From Symbiodinium natans (Eukaryota; Sar; Dinophyceae; Suessiales; Symbiodiniaceae): a stretch of 64,000 nucleotides of DNA. The position numbers and the translations under genes were made by a program. The stretch lies in the NCBI GenBank assembly GCA_905221605.1, contig CAJNDS010002280.1, forward strand, positions 289,861 to 353,860, in the 5' to 3' direction. Each line of letters starts with the position of its first letter. Within the stretch, counting starts at the first letter, position 1. This document shows positions 9,901-19,115 of the stretch, one piece after another. The notes beneath the pieces are model-generated. The model saw only the letters and a list, made by a program, of their open reading frames with translations. It did no database searches and was not told the origin of the DNA.

Positions 9901-12564
9901 GGGAAGGCCCCTTACGGGGAAGGCCTGACGGGACGGGGAAGGCCCCTTACGGGGAAGGCCCCTTACAGGGAAGGCCCCTTACGGGGAAGGCCCCCCCCTT
10001 ATGGGGGGAAGGGTTTATGGAAGGCAAGGCCCCTTACGGGGAAGGCCCCTTATACGGGGAAGGCCCCTTATACGAGGAAGGCCCCCAAACAGGACCCAAA
10101 TGAGGGGCGGTTCAGGATCGGCCCCAAAGTGCTCGATTCTAAGGTGATTTAGTAAAGTCTTCTACATTAGAGAATCAAAGACCTTACGGGAAAGCTCCTT
10201 ACAGGGAAGGCTTACGGGGAAGGCCCCCTACTGTTAAGGCCCCCTACGGGGAAGGCCTGTTGCGGGGAAGGCCACTTACGGGGAGGGAAGGCCCCTAACG
10301 GAAAGGCCCCATACCAGGAAGGCCCCTTTGGCGGAAGGCCCCAAGGCCCCTTACGCCGAAGGCCCCTTACAGGGGAAGCGTAAGGGGAAGGCCCTTACGA
10401 AAAGGCCCTTTATGGGGGAAGGCCCCTTATGGGGGAAGGCTGCTTGCCAGGAAGGCCCCCAAACAAGGCCCAAATGAGGGGTACCCCAGGATCGGCCCCA
10501 AAGTGCTCGATTCTCAGGTGATTCAATAAAGAAATCATATAGCGGAAATGACACCCTAGTTTTCGAGATTTCGGGCCTTACGGGGGAAGCCCCTTACGGG
10601 GAAGGCCCCTTATAAGGGGGGGAAGGGCCCCTTTCGGGGAGGCCACTTACGGGAAGGCCCCTTACAGGGAGGCCCCTTATGGCCCCTTACGGGGAGGCTC
10701 TTACGGGGGACCTACGAGGAAGGCCCCCAAATCAGGCCCAAATGGGGGGACCCCAGGATCGGCCCGAAAGTGGTCGATTTCCAATGAATTCAGAAGAGAA
10801 TTCATACGGCAGAAACGACCCCCGAATTTTCCAGATTTTGGCAATTTCCCTTACGGGAGGCTCCCTTACGGGGAAAGGCCCCTTATGGGGAGGCCCCTTA
10901 CGGCCCTTTACGGGGAGGCCCGTCAGAGAGTCAAAGATAAGGGGCCCTTTACGGGGAAGGCCCCCAAATGGGGGGACTGTGGGTACCCCCAGGATCGGCC
11001 CGAAGGTGCTCGATTTCCAGTTAGTTTAGAAGAGAATTCATACAGCGGAAACGACCCATTATTTTTTCAGATTTTGGGTTCCTTATGGGAAGGCCCTTGC
11101 CCTTCATAGAGAAGGACGACGAAGGCCCCTTACGGGGAGGCCTTCACGGCGGGACCCTCACGGGGATCGCTTACAGGGATCGCTTATGGGGAGGCCCTTA
11201 CGGGGAGGCCCCTTACGGCGAGGCCCCTTACAGGGCGGCCCGTTTGGGGAGGCCCCTTACGGGTAGGCCCCTTACGGGGAGCCCCCCTTACACCCCTTAC
11301 GGGGAAGCTCCTTTACGGCTTTACGGGGAGGCCCCTTATGGGGAGGCTCCCTTACGGGGAAGGCCCCTGACGGGGAGCCCCCTTACGGGGAGGCCCCTTA
11401 CAGGGAGGCCTCTTACGGGGGACTTACGGGGAAGGCCCCCAAATCAGGCCCAAATGGGGGGACCCCAGGATCGGCCCGAAAGTGGTCGATTTCCAATGAA
11501 TTTAAAAGAGAATTCATACGGCAGAAACGATCCTCGAATTTTCCAGGTTTTGGCCATTTACGGGAAGGCCCCTGACGGGGAGAACCCAAAACCCAAAACG
11601 CAAAACCCAAAACCCAAAACCCAAAACGCAAAACCCAAAACCCAAATCAAAAATTCACCCTTTCAAGCCTTTCGAAAGAAGACCGCGAGAACGCAAAACC
11701 CAAAACCCAAAACCCAAAACCCAAAACGCAAAACCCAAAACCCAAAACCCTAAAGGTTCCATACGTTTAACTTAAAACCCAGGGGTTTGGGGTAAATAGA
11801 ATAGAGCCAGACTGTCGCTGGCACGTGGGTTCAACCCTCTTAACGTGGGCCGTGCTCGCACGCACCGGCCCCGAGCCCTCGCCAGGCTTCGCCTGCTGGC
11901 TCGGGCTCGTCCGCGGGCCTGTCGCCACGCGGTATCGCTCGCTGCTGGCAAAAGCAGCACCCGCAGCTCGCTCCAGTTTAGGGTTTAGGGTTTAGGGTTT
12001 AGGGTTTAGGGTTTAGGGTTTAGGGTTTAGGGTTTAGGGTTTAGGGTTTAGGGTTTAGGGTTTAGGGTTTAGGGTTTAGGGTTTAGGGTTTAGGGTTTAG
12101 GGTTCTAAGGGGTTTTTGTAGTTTCGGGCCTTGGGCTTTGCAATCAGGGTTTATCGGGTATTTTGTTCTGTTTTTGGATTCAGGTTTCGGCGGCCTGCTA
12201 TTTGGATGAACTACCAATACTGTCTCAAGAAACAACTGGTAATAAGTCGGCAGGTTACATGCACGTTTGGGTGGCTTCGCATGCTTGTTCTACAAGTTTG
12301 CTTAACATTCGGTCCCGCATGACAACCAACAACATGCTGCAACCTCACCAAAAGAATTAGCAAAATGAGGTAAGCCCCGAGCTCCCAAGCCTAAACCCTA
12401 AACCCTAAACCCTAAACCCCAAACCCTAAACCCTAAACCCTAAACCCTAAACCCCTACAGGGTTCAAGGCCCCAACTGCCCCAACTGAAGCAAAGAGCTG
12501 CAGCCCAAGTGACGGTGGCAGCTGGACATCGAGATCGGCGAACCTGCGCTTCCGAACAGGACTC
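4929..12564 (-). CDS. Candidate split gene, minus strand, partial; product unknown
   Basis: This is a hypothetical model of six small exons, read downwards: 12564-12459, 11970-11866, 9195-9119, 8854-8773, 7970-7882 and 4974-4929. All acceptors are AG, four of them followed by G. Donors are GT (for example GTAGGG, GTGCGT, GTGAGG, GTGGGG), and the phases join without a stop over about 168 codons. Representative pieces are RKRRFADLDVQLPPSLGLQL, SSERYRVATGPRTSPSQQAK, SFRRLMEADSAALQRRGGAT and RFSEATGVGIDADTK. No family is recognised, and neither start nor stop codon was found. The introns contain telomeric arrays at their edges, the 9.2-11.6 kb minisatellite and MITE-like copies. In GC-rich pieces this short, open frames are common on either strand, and the donor choice at exon 4 (8773 or 8765) was made to keep phase. 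Transcript data would decide. Confidence 0.22.
5008..5044 (+). mobile_element. Family G element, left part only (G1), cut by a telomeric array
   Basis: CCCCCTGAAGCTAACAGCTC and CTTAATAGGGGTT match the left ends of the copies at 5131 and 8433. The match stops exactly where the TTTAGGG array at 5044 begins, and no right end is found here. Confidence 0.65.
5044..5118 (+). repeat. TTTAGGG array
   Basis: About ten nearly perfect heptamers placed between two copies of family G. Confidence 0.97.
5131..5228 (+). mobile_element. Family G element with internal poly-C (G2)
   Basis: The left end CCCCTTGAACTAACAGCTCC and right end GGACGGCTAGCAGAAGGG form imperfect terminal inverted repeats. AAGAGGGATT is mirrored by AATCCCTCTT inside. 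A run of about 18 C occupies the centre (5169-5186), where the copy at 8433 has only CCCCC, so the homopolymer has expanded within the element. Confidence 0.65.
5312..5360 (+). repeat. Degenerate TTTAGGG/TTGAGGG block
   Basis: Mixed heptamers with TTTAGGG, TTAAGGG and TTGAGGG variants. Confidence 0.85.
5361..6420. other. Unclassified DNA
   Basis: About 1 kb with dispersed degenerate CCCTAAA words and overlapping open frames under 100 codons on both strands. I see no domain or element. Confidence 0.45.
6421..6460 (-). repeat. CCCTAAA array, short
   Basis: About five units including CCTTAAA and CCCTGAA variants. Confidence 0.9.
6811..6907 (+). repeat. CT microsatellite
   Basis: An imperfect CT dinucleotide run, followed by a short AT-rich stretch to about 6980. 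Confidence 0.97.
7249..7336 (+). repeat. CAGC tetramers then GA microsatellite
   Basis: Five CAGC units run into an imperfect GA dinucleotide tract. Together with the CT tract at 6811 this gives inverted polypyrimidine and polypurine blocks about 400 bp apart. Confidence 0.95.
7485..7592 (+). mobile_element. Family B MITE-like element (B1)
   Basis: The left end CCGGGAGTAACCTAGGAATA is an imperfect inverse complement of the right end, which finishes in GGGCCTACTCCCGGTCC. The interior blocks AAAAGGGTTCCCTTTTTGG and GGGGATTATACGGGAAACCC recur at 47284 and 51436. Noncoding. Confidence 0.65.
7822..7866 (+). mobile_element. Family A fragment (A9)
   Basis: GGGTATTTCCCAAAATAGGG and GTACCCC match the left terminal repeat of family A. 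The rest of the element is missing. Confidence 0.45.
7976..8388 (+). repeat. TTTAGGG array containing a homogenised TTTAGGC block
   Basis: The flanks are canonical or mixed heptamers. From 8139 to 8328 about 27 consecutive units are TTTAGGC with one TTTAGGT. The block returns to canonical TTTAGGG at its right edge. In the minus-strand model this array lies at the 3' end of an intron. Confidence 0.97.
8433..8502 (+). mobile_element. Family G element, compact copy (G3)
   Basis: The left arm ACCCCTTATATTAACAGTCC and a right arm ending AAGGACTGTCAGCACAAGGG are imperfect inverse complements (core ACAGTCCTT and AAGGACTGT). They enclose the family interior ATAGGGATTCTAGTACCCCC. Confidence 0.65.
8709..8759 (-). 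repeat. CCCTAAA array
   Basis: About seven units with CCCTGAA and CCCCAAA variants. It is the left bracket of the island 8765-8854. Confidence 0.95.
8856..9101 (+). repeat. Long TTTAGGG array
   Basis: About 34 heptamers, nearly all canonical, with a few CTTAGGG and TTTCGGG units in the first third. It is the right bracket of the island 8765-8854. Confidence 0.98.
9113..9151. other. Perfect 11-bp hairpin beside a telomeric array
   Basis: GCGCACACCAC (9113-9123) is exactly complementary to GTGGTGTGCGC (9141-9151) with a 17-nt loop. It begins 12 bp after the end of the 246-bp TTTAGGG array. It overlaps the low end of a candidate exon (9119-9195), so it could also be incidental coding sequence. 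Confidence 0.7.
9236..11575 (+). repeat. Higher-order minisatellite: 15-16-bp units plus seven 120-130-bp modules
   Basis: The short unit is AAGGCCCCTTACGGGG, 16 bp in most of 9430-10080 and 15 bp (one A fewer) around 11200-11430. Each can fold as CCCC-TTAC-GGGG. Between unit arrays a longer module recurs at about 9310, 9713, 10083 (truncated), 10456, 10723, 10960 and 11433. Its core is CCCAGGATCGGCCC, then a CGATT-centred segment and ATAGCGGAAATGACACCC or a diverged form. The first four copies are one subtype and the last three another. On the plus strand one module frame (QDRPQSARFSGDLIKKSYSG in type 1) is open in six of seven copies. In the 15-bp stretch the same strand reads repeated LTGRP or GEAPY, but 16-bp stretches shift frame. 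Confidence 0.93.
11583..11753 (-). repeat. Two CCCAAAA variant arrays
   Basis: Seven-base CCCAAAA units (TTTTGGG on the minus strand) with scattered CGCAAAA at 11583-11646 and 11696-11753, separated by about 50 bp of other sequence. They take the place of the usual left CCCTAAA bracket of the island 11866-11970. Confidence 0.93.
11977..12104 (+). repeat. TTTAGGG array, perfect
   Basis: About 18 canonical units. It is the right bracket of the exon-like island 11866-11970 and the 3' end of the modelled minus-strand intron 12458-11971. Confidence 0.98.
12390..12455 (-). repeat. CCCTAAA array
   Basis: About nine units, the 5' end (as GGGTTTA) of the modelled minus-strand intron 12458-11971. It is the left bracket of the island 12459-12564. 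Confidence 0.97.
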
Positions 12565-12601
12565 CTCAAAAAAAAAACAGAAGCCCCAAGCCGAAAGCAG
12601 T

Positions 12602-12674
12602 AGGTTTAGGGTTTAGGGCTTAGGGTTTAGGGTTTAGGGTTTAGGGTTTAGGGTTTCGGGTTTCGGGTTTAGGG
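12602..12674 (+). repeat. TTTAGGG array
   Basis: About ten units with one CTTAGGG and two TTTCGGG variants. It is the right bracket of the island 12459-12564. Confidence 0.97.
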
Positions 12675-12864
12675 ACCTCATTGTGCTGTAGACAGTGTCA
12701 AGTCTGGACTCTGACTTGTGGAGGGTCGGACCTTCCAAGACCCCAAACAATGCCGAAACCCGAAAGCCAAAGCTGCCAGCTCCGAGATGCTGCTTCAACA
12801 ATACCATCTGGAGGTGTCTGTCTGGAACACCTCCACTGAGTCCTTCGAAGCCTTAACACTAGCA

Positions 12865-12945
12865 GGTTTACGACATTATGGGTACCTTATTGGGGTCCAT
12901 TAGAAGGGGATCCTACTATTTGGGTGGGGTGTATACTAAAGGTAC
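12865..12945 (+). mobile_element. Family A element, right end lost (A2)
   Basis: GGTTTACGACATTATGGGTA, then TTATTGGGGTCC and GGGGATCCTACTATTTGGG match the left and centre of family A. The right terminal repeat is absent. Confidence 0.6.
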
Positions 12946-13129
12946 TAGAGAACCCTTCCCCCAGTCCATGCTTCTTTTTTTTCGGGCAGACTGCGCGTGG
13001 CCTCTGCTCAGAGGCAGCCACCCGTGGTTCTATGACCAAGGAGTCGGGGGCCCACAGGAGCGGACCGCGTCTGTCTGTTGAGCTGCGGGGTCAGGCGCCC
13101 CGACTGTAGACTAAAAGCGGGAAGCATCA

Positions 13130-13175
13130 CCCTAAACCCCTAAACCCTAACCCCTAAACCCTAAACCCTAAACCC
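13130..13175 (-). repeat. CCCTAAA array
   Basis: About six units, including 8-bp CCCCTAAA and 6-bp CCCTAA variants. It lies left of the island 13196-13275. Confidence 0.95.
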
Positions 13176-13195
13176 TCAACAACATCCCCACCCCC

Positions 13196-13275
13196 TCACT
13201 TAGAGTGCCGAGGCGAGCTCGACTCGGGACTTTACATCGTGGATCGTGAGGCCACGTCGCATGATGACGTCACTG
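13196..13275. other. GC-rich exon-like island
   Basis: Minus strand: an ATTTACAG acceptor, then 25 open codons (VIMRRGLTIHDVKSRVELAS) ending in TAA directly before GTGAGG. Plus strand: a polypyrimidine CACTTAG acceptor, then 14 codons to GGATC and GTGAGG. Both strands carry plausible splice signals, so only the exon-like character is reported. Confidence 0.3.
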
Positions 13276-13594
13276 GGCTGTAAATCACAAACCCTAATCT
13301 TGTACAGGGCTTAGGGCTCTGACTTTCGGATTTCTCAAGTCGAGTCTGCCCAGCCCATACCCCAAAGATTCCCTACTCAGCGCTTTGGGGTTCAACACGT
13401 GGGGTTTCAGGGCTGCAGCCTGGGGACTTTGCCTGAACCCGAAGCCCTACAGCGCCGGAGATGAGGACTAGCTCCACCTCCAGCAGGTTAAAATTGTCTC
13501 CCAAGCCACATCGGATCCTACTGGGTCGACGTACCTTGCCAGCATCGGGGTGGCGGGCCTCAAGGTCGAGAAGTATCTGGGATGTTGGGCCATT

Positions 13595-13697
13595 TAGGGG
13601 TTTGCCATAATCGTGTGTACCTGAGTGGGGTCCTTTTTATAAGGGGATCCTACTACTTCGGGGGTCTATACTAGGGGTCTACTTTCGTAAACTCCCA
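13595..13697 (+). mobile_element. Family A element, near-full copy (A3)
   Basis: The ends GGGGTTTGCCATAATCG and TACTTTCGTAAACTCCC are inverse-complementary with mismatches. The interior blocks GTGGGGTCCTTTTTATAAGG and GGATCCTACTACTTCGGGGG match copies A1, A2, A6 and A7. Confidence 0.65.
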
Positions 13698-14011
13698 TGA
13701 AAAGGCTCAAGGCTTCGGACTTCAGGGTTTTCGAGGCTTTTGGGGCCTTGGGGCTTCGGACGCGTGCTCCGGTACGTAGAACCATGTCTTTGCCTTTGGC
13801 ATCCACGGGTCTCAACATGCAGGCAGCGCGAAGGAAAACGCGAAGGGGCAGGGTGCCGTCTAAGGTTTTTGGAATGTGGGATTCAGGGTACCGGCTGATG
13901 ATCCAGGATACGCCCGTGTCCTGCTTTGGTGGTTAGTCTGAGCCACGATAGGAGGCTTGGGCAATGTCAGGGCTCTTTTGGCTCAAAGTTATCCACATGC
14001 TTCACGCCGCT

Positions 14012-14120
14012 CACTTGGTGGCTCATGGGTACATGATTTCGAAGGCTACTGCATACGTCTAGGTTTCCTAGCAAGCCAGGAAAAAGAAGCGTACCCTTTT
14101 TGCTTAAAGGGTCTTTTGGA
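14012..14120 (+). mobile_element. Family C repeat, diverged copy (C3)
   Basis: CACTTGGTGGCTCA is identical to the start of C2 (36639) and differs from C1 (18364) by one base. GTACCCTTTTTGCTTAAAGGG occurs about 80 bp later, as in C1 and C2 in altered order. The middle is unrelated. Confidence 0.45.
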
Positions 14121-14215
14121 ACGAGGATACTACTGAAGGTCGTGCCTTCAGCTGTTTTTTTCTTTCTGTCTTGCCAGCGAAATCTATGCACATGCGTCTG
14201 AGACCCAAGCATCTC

Positions 14216-14283
14216 CCTAAACCCTAAAGCCTAAACGCTAAAGCCTAAACCCTAAACCCTAAGCCCTAAACCCTAAACCCTAT
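14216..14283 (-). repeat. CCCTAAA array with CGCTAAA and AGCCTAAA variants
   Basis: About nine units, several degenerate. Confidence 0.93.
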
Positions 14284-16337
14284 CTAGTCACACACCAATT
14301 TTGAGTTGCTCCTGGACATGGAACTTCGGAGTGCAGGGGACCGATCATTCGGGTCAAAGGCCTCATGTTCTTCTTTGTTTGGGGGGCCCTGCCGCTGAGC
14401 CGCACTGTTTGCAGAGAGGAACCGCCCATGTGCTGCACATTAGCAACTCGAAGAAATACCAAGGGTGTGGGGGCCTTGAAGCTCCGTACAGGTATGCCAC
14501 ATTCAGCCGCAATGCCTGAGGGTAAAGTGCGATCATGTGTGATCAATACATCCCCGCACCTCGGTAGGGATTGTCGGAGCAAGGCTTTGGCATGTCTACG
14601 TGCGGCCGAGAAAAGCCTGAGGGCAAGAGGACTGTTCCGGATTGTTTAGTTTGGGGCTTGTGGTGCATGTGTGTGGGGTTTCAGGTGCCTCTGTTTCTGG
14701 AGTGGTTCCAGGGCATGGCGTCTACGCCCAGAGGCACTAAGCTGCAGCACACGACGGCGCAACGGAGCCACCAGAAAGGGAGGCTGAAAAGCTGAATCAA
14801 CTTTACCCAGCCCAGCACTAGGATGCGAGCTGTACATCCACAAGCACAAATCTCACAAATGCTAAAACTGCTAACACCTTGAACAGCAAAGACAACTTCT
14901 TTGAACGGGGTGCCTAAGCCCTGGACATTCTTAACCGTTAATTGCCGCAAAAGATTTATCTAACATCTTTCGGACATTGGGATGGAGTGTCGGGTTTCGG
15001 GGAGCCAGGTTCGGTGAGAGGGCTCTGGGATCCCGTGCTGCCTGTCCGTTGGTGTTGTATGCGCTTTGAACTCGCGCTGGACGTTGAAGCTTCTGGAGTT
15101 TCTTCGGGGCTTGGGTTTAGGGCTACCAGGGGTTTCTAGACTTGCTTTGCCAGGGAAAGGTTGGCATGTGATCTACTGGATGAAAGCTTGCCAGGCAGTG
15201 CCTCAGGTATACTACTCGAGCGGATGGAGGCCTTGAATCCGCACGTGCGAACGGACATGAACCTCACAACTATTGTCCAGTCCCATCGACCCTCCAATCA
15301 TGTACCCAGTGCTTGGTGGGTAAAGGACTCAGATGCGAAGATCCGGGTTCGTGCAGCGGCCAACCATGCGAGCGCGAAAATTCCAAGCCAGTCAAACACT
15401 AGACCTGATCAGACCAGTCCTTCCGTGTACTATAGGGGTCGGAATACTTACTACTAGTATTCCATTATGGTCCCTTTATAGTTGTACTATAATACCCCCA
15501 AAAACCCTATTCGAATTATTAAGGCCCCTTTGTTAGGGGTTTAAGGGATCCCGAAAAGTCCCAAAGGTCGGCGCATTAGAGCTCAGGGAAGGCTCGAGGG
15601 GGCAGGGCGTCGTAAACAGAAGTCCGCGAAGTCTCTGCTAACAGGAAAGAGAACATCCAACGTCATCCTAAGCCTCTGAGCCCTTAAACCTTAAACCCTG
15701 ACTGGACCCTAGAGCCCCCAAACCCCTTCCCGCCCCAGCCCTGAAAGTCCTAAATCCTACACCTCCAACCAACTGCAGGCTCGCTGTATCTCGCATGGAT
15801 GCGCAAAGGAAAACGCAGCGGTGCCCTGTGGAAGATTTGGCTTTAGTGGTAGCCTTGTGGTTCCATGTTTGCCTTTTACATGTTCCTTGGCTTGCTGCTG
15901 CTTAGTGTACGTGCACGTCCATGCATCTCTAGCTTGTTCTGTCTTTTGACTCTGAGCTGTACCGTAGACATTGTGGCCTTCGGGTTTTTCGGTTTGAGGG
16001 TTCCGGTTTGCAGGGTTCTGTCACACAACTTACACCAGCTTCGGGTAGGTAGGCTCTTGCCTCAGTCCGTCTGCGCCAAGCCGCTGACGCCAAGAAATTC
16101 TTTGTACCACTTCTGCTGCTGCCTGCGGCCGGCGGGATCCGGGGTTCACAATAAGGAGCTCATGGGTGGATGGGTTGTTTCGGATTTAGGGTAGCATGCT
16201 GAGAGTTGTTCGGATCACCCAGCTGTCCCCAAAGGCTCTGCAGGGAAATGGGCTTCGAAAGCGGCGTATCACACCAGAACATCAGGAAAGGTCTACAGCC
16301 ACTGGGCAAGTCATGGCCAGAAGCCTGGTCCAGCCCA
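14284..16337. other. Unclassified DNA with one small hairpin
   Basis: Frames of up to 109 codons overlap on both strands without motifs. GGAATACT (15441-15448) and AGTATTCC (15456-15463) form an 8-bp stem with a TACTACT loop, within a region rich in CCCC and GGGG words (15427-15555) that may be another decayed element. Confidence 0.45.
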
Positions 16338-16844
16338 CCCTAAACCCTAAACCCTAAACCTTAAACAGCTAAAAAGGCCTCAGCAGCCCTGAGCAACCAA
16401 GGGCTTTCGGCAGCTTTAGGGGCCAGGCGTGAGGGCTTCTTTCGCTCCACAACATCTTCCATCGACCAAACTTGGGCCCTAGTAGTGACGGGGGGGGGGG
16501 GTGGGCACGCTCTCAGAGCTTCGGATTCAGGGTACGAAAGTTTGCCCCTCAACATCCCTGAGCCCCAACCACTGTGCACAGAGAAGGTGGTGGTCTCCTC
16601 TATGCGCAGTTGGTGCTGTCTTCTGCTGCGCAGGTGCGCTAAAAAATGAGAGTCGACTCGCAAAAGGCTGAAACCCCAAACGCCAAAACCGCTAAAACAA
16701 AAAACTCTGAACCTTGGGCTTTCGGACTCTGCCCCGAGAGGGCGCCTGTCACCCTTCAAAGCCAAGGCCACCTCCGACAGCGAGTCAAGCGTGCCTTCGG
16801 AAACAGAAGGCATAGGGCTTGAGCTGTGTTTAGAGCTACCAGGA
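16338..16844. other. Short CCCTAAA array then unclassified DNA
   Basis: Three to four CCCTAAA units lie at 16338-16363. A 150-codon minus frame (16813-16361) covers the rest. It includes a proline run encoded by a G homopolymer at 16490-16501 and I do not regard it as a gene. Confidence 0.45.
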
Positions 16845-16954
16845 CTGCCCTTAAAACTTTAAAACCCTCTGAAAATATTCATGAAATATGATCCTCTTCC
16901 ACCATCTAAAACCCAATAAGGGAAAATGCCAGATGTTCCAAGGGCCTACCGAGG
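16845..16954 (+). mobile_element. Family D dispersed repeat (D1)
   Basis: CTGCCCTTAAAAC, CCCTCTGAAAATATTC, GATCCTCTTCCACCA, AAGGGAAAATG and CCAAGGGCCTACCGAG appear in the same order at 42791-42972 and, in part, at 47491-47570. It is AT-richer than its surroundings and noncoding. No terminal inverted repeat was found. Confidence 0.6.
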
Positions 16955-18360
16955 CTAAAGGCGCTGTAAGGAGTTGAGAGCTGACAGGTGCAAGGGCCTC
17001 AGGCGGTGAAGTGCTGACTGGCTGATGAGTTCGAGAATGCAAGGGTTCAAGGGTTCGAAAGGCTGAGGGAGTTGAGGGCTTAAGGGGTTCAGAGCTTGAG
17101 GCGCTAGGCATTCTAAGGGTTCCAGGGCTCAACACAACTTTAGCGCTTGAAGGCTGAAGCTATGCTGTGCAGGGTTCTGGTCTCATGAGCTGGGGATCGC
17201 GAGGCTTCACGAGGTTCAGTGGAAAGGTTTAGGGCTGTGATTGTGATGCAAGGCACACACCTATATACAAACACACCATACAATGAACCGAGACTTCAGG
17301 CAACACAGGCGAGCGGGTCAGTCCTCCAAAGCTTACCTTGAGTCAAGTTTAAACAGTAGTTTCACCTTCCTTTTACCCTCACATGCAGCCTCACCTGTAG
17401 GTCTAAGGGCGTCTAGGAGTTGATCCCTTGCTACTGACGATGGCGTCGATGACGCTTGACATGTGTAGGGTTGGTCGGAATGAGGATGGACCACTTGAGA
17501 GCAGTCGCTGCTCCTGGAACGAGGCTGGGTCTGCATGCGGGGTTGCACCGCAAAAAACTTGACTCCCAGCCACGGCCGCCCCGGAATAGCTGCCTACGCC
17601 CGAAACCCAAAGAGCTCCGACACCCCCAACGCGAAGACCGAGAATTAAAGCTAAACCATACCCTGCAATGAGACCCGAAACCCTTAACCCTACACATTTC
17701 AACTAAGCTCAGTCAACTCCCCAACTACCTAAGCCCATGCCTCCGGCAGACACCCAGCGCTCGTCGCGAGGCACGCTGAGAATGTCTTCGAGGCGGGCAT
17801 CCCTCAGAAGAGGCGTCGGGTGTCTAAACGGAACTGACTAAGGTACCCCAAACCGGGCCATTACATAGGGAAGTGGCCCTACTACAAGCTCAGGGTTTAG
17901 AGCTTCTAGGGTTTGATGAAAAAGTGGTTCCGGTACATGATGTCCAAGCCTCTGACATACGTGGTTGAACCTGACCTTTCTGGGCACAACTCAAACTTCA
18001 ACCCTCTTCAAGCTCAACCCTTACAACAATCTTCACATGCTGCAACTCAAGCTCGAAACTCTGACAACCCAACAGTGCGCAATCTAACTCTGAAGCTCGC
18101 GACCGTGGGGGCCTACCACCCCCAGAAAACCGCTGTAACCTCTTAATAGCTCCTGCTGAAGATGCGATAATACTAATAATAAAACATCATAAAAGCAATA
18201 ATCATAATAAGAAGAAGAAGAGAAGAAAAAGAAGGCTCCATATTGCACCGCTTTCCGCGCCATGGTCTCATTATTCTTCTTCATACTATTATGTTTAGGG
18301 AATCATTTTTGGGACCTTCCCGTGAGGCCCGTGCCGCTTGAGGGGGGGCTCGACATCATT
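16955..18360. other. Unclassified DNA with AAT/AAG trinucleotides
   Basis: Nothing is recognised to about 18160. An imperfect AAT then AAG repeat follows at 18170-18232. A region near 17040-17130 is unusually rich in GGGTT and GAGGG words, like decayed telomeric repeat. Confidence 0.45.
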
Positions 18361-18363
18361 TGC

Positions 18364-18504
18364 AACTTGGTGGCTCAGTAGCCATACCATCATATGGGTG
18401 CCCTTTTTGGGGTTGGCTACTAAACCCTTAACCCCTAACCCTAAACCCTTAACCCTAAACCTAAGGGGACCTTGAACCAAAAAAAAGGGCAGAAGGGTAC
18501 CACT
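18364..18504 (+). mobile_element. Family C element split by a telomeric block (C1)
   Basis: The left half (ACTTGGTGGCTCAGTAGCC to GGGTTGGCTACT) and right half (AAGGGGACCTTGAACC, A-run, GGTACCACTG) correspond to C2 at 36639-36734. Between them about 42 bp of CCCTAAA/CCCTTAA repeat (18421-18462) replaces four bases of C2. Confidence 0.65.
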
Positions 18505-18587
18505 GCGCTACCAAGGCAACTGACCAACCTTCAGGCCGCCACCCGAAATCCTAAACCACCCGGTTCTTCGTAGGGAATGAGGCTTAA

Positions 18588-18690
18588 AGGGTCTATATAT
18601 ACAGGGCAAGGGTATATATGGTTCAGCGTCGAGCGTCCTGGGCCCCCCCCCCCCCCCCATGGTATCCCCCCCCCCCCCAAGCCTACTCAC
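18588..18690 (+). mobile_element. Family H module: AT tract, GC spacer, poly-C, CATGGTAT (H1)
   Basis: The order is TATATATA, a short spacer (CAGCGTCGAGCGTCCTGGG), a C run of about 15, CATGGTAT, then a second C run. The same order recurs at 30928-31035 and, inverted, at 31475-31570. A partial copy lies at 60208-60262. Confidence 0.6.
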
Positions 18691-18692
18691 GG

Positions 18693-19028
18693 TCCCTAAA
18701 CCCTAGACCCTAAACCCTAAACCCTAAACCCCTAAACCCTAAACCCTAAACCCTAAAACCTAAACCCTAACCCTAAACCCTAAACCTTAAGTCTTAAACC
18801 TTAAACCCTAAACCCTAAAACCCTAAACCCTAACCCTAAAACCAACCACGAACCACACCACGGGGGGGGGGGGGATCATCTTAGTACCCCATCCGCGGGG
18901 AAAACCCTAAACCCTAAACCCTAAACCCTAAAACCCTAAACCGTAAACCCTAAACCCTAAACCCTAAAACCCTAAAACCCTAAAACCCTAAACCCTAAAC
19001 CCTAAACCCCTAAAACCCTAAAACCCCC
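18693..19028 (-). repeat. CCCTAAA arrays broken by a CCACACCAC-poly-G module
   Basis: Two arrays (18693-18840 and 18903-19025) with 8-bp CCCTAAAA and 6-bp units flank ACCACACCACGG plus a G run. The second ends in CCCCCAACCACACCACAG plus a G run. The same junction word follows CCCTAAA arrays at 31228 and 31446. Confidence 0.92.
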
Positions 19029-19034
19029 AACCAC

Positions 19035-19115
19035 ACCACAGGGGGGGGGGGGTACCATTGGGGGGGGGGGGGGGGGGTGGGGGGGGGGGGGGGGTAGGGG
19101 GGAGGGGGGGGGGGC
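19035..19115 (+). repeat. Poly-G tract
   Basis: G homopolymers broken by TACCATT, T, TA and A, part of the family H landscape. Long G runs are assembly-prone, so exact lengths are uncertain. Confidence 0.9.

Noticed and set aside
9207-10554. Minus-strand frames starting MSFPLYDFF in three minisatellite modules
   Set aside because: They are copies of the same module read on the opposite strand, absent from the last three modules. The plus frame is better conserved.
9236-11575. CRISPR-like regular spacing of repeated units
   Set aside because: Units are contiguous or separated by related modules, not by unique spacers of constant length, and the sequence is eukaryotic.
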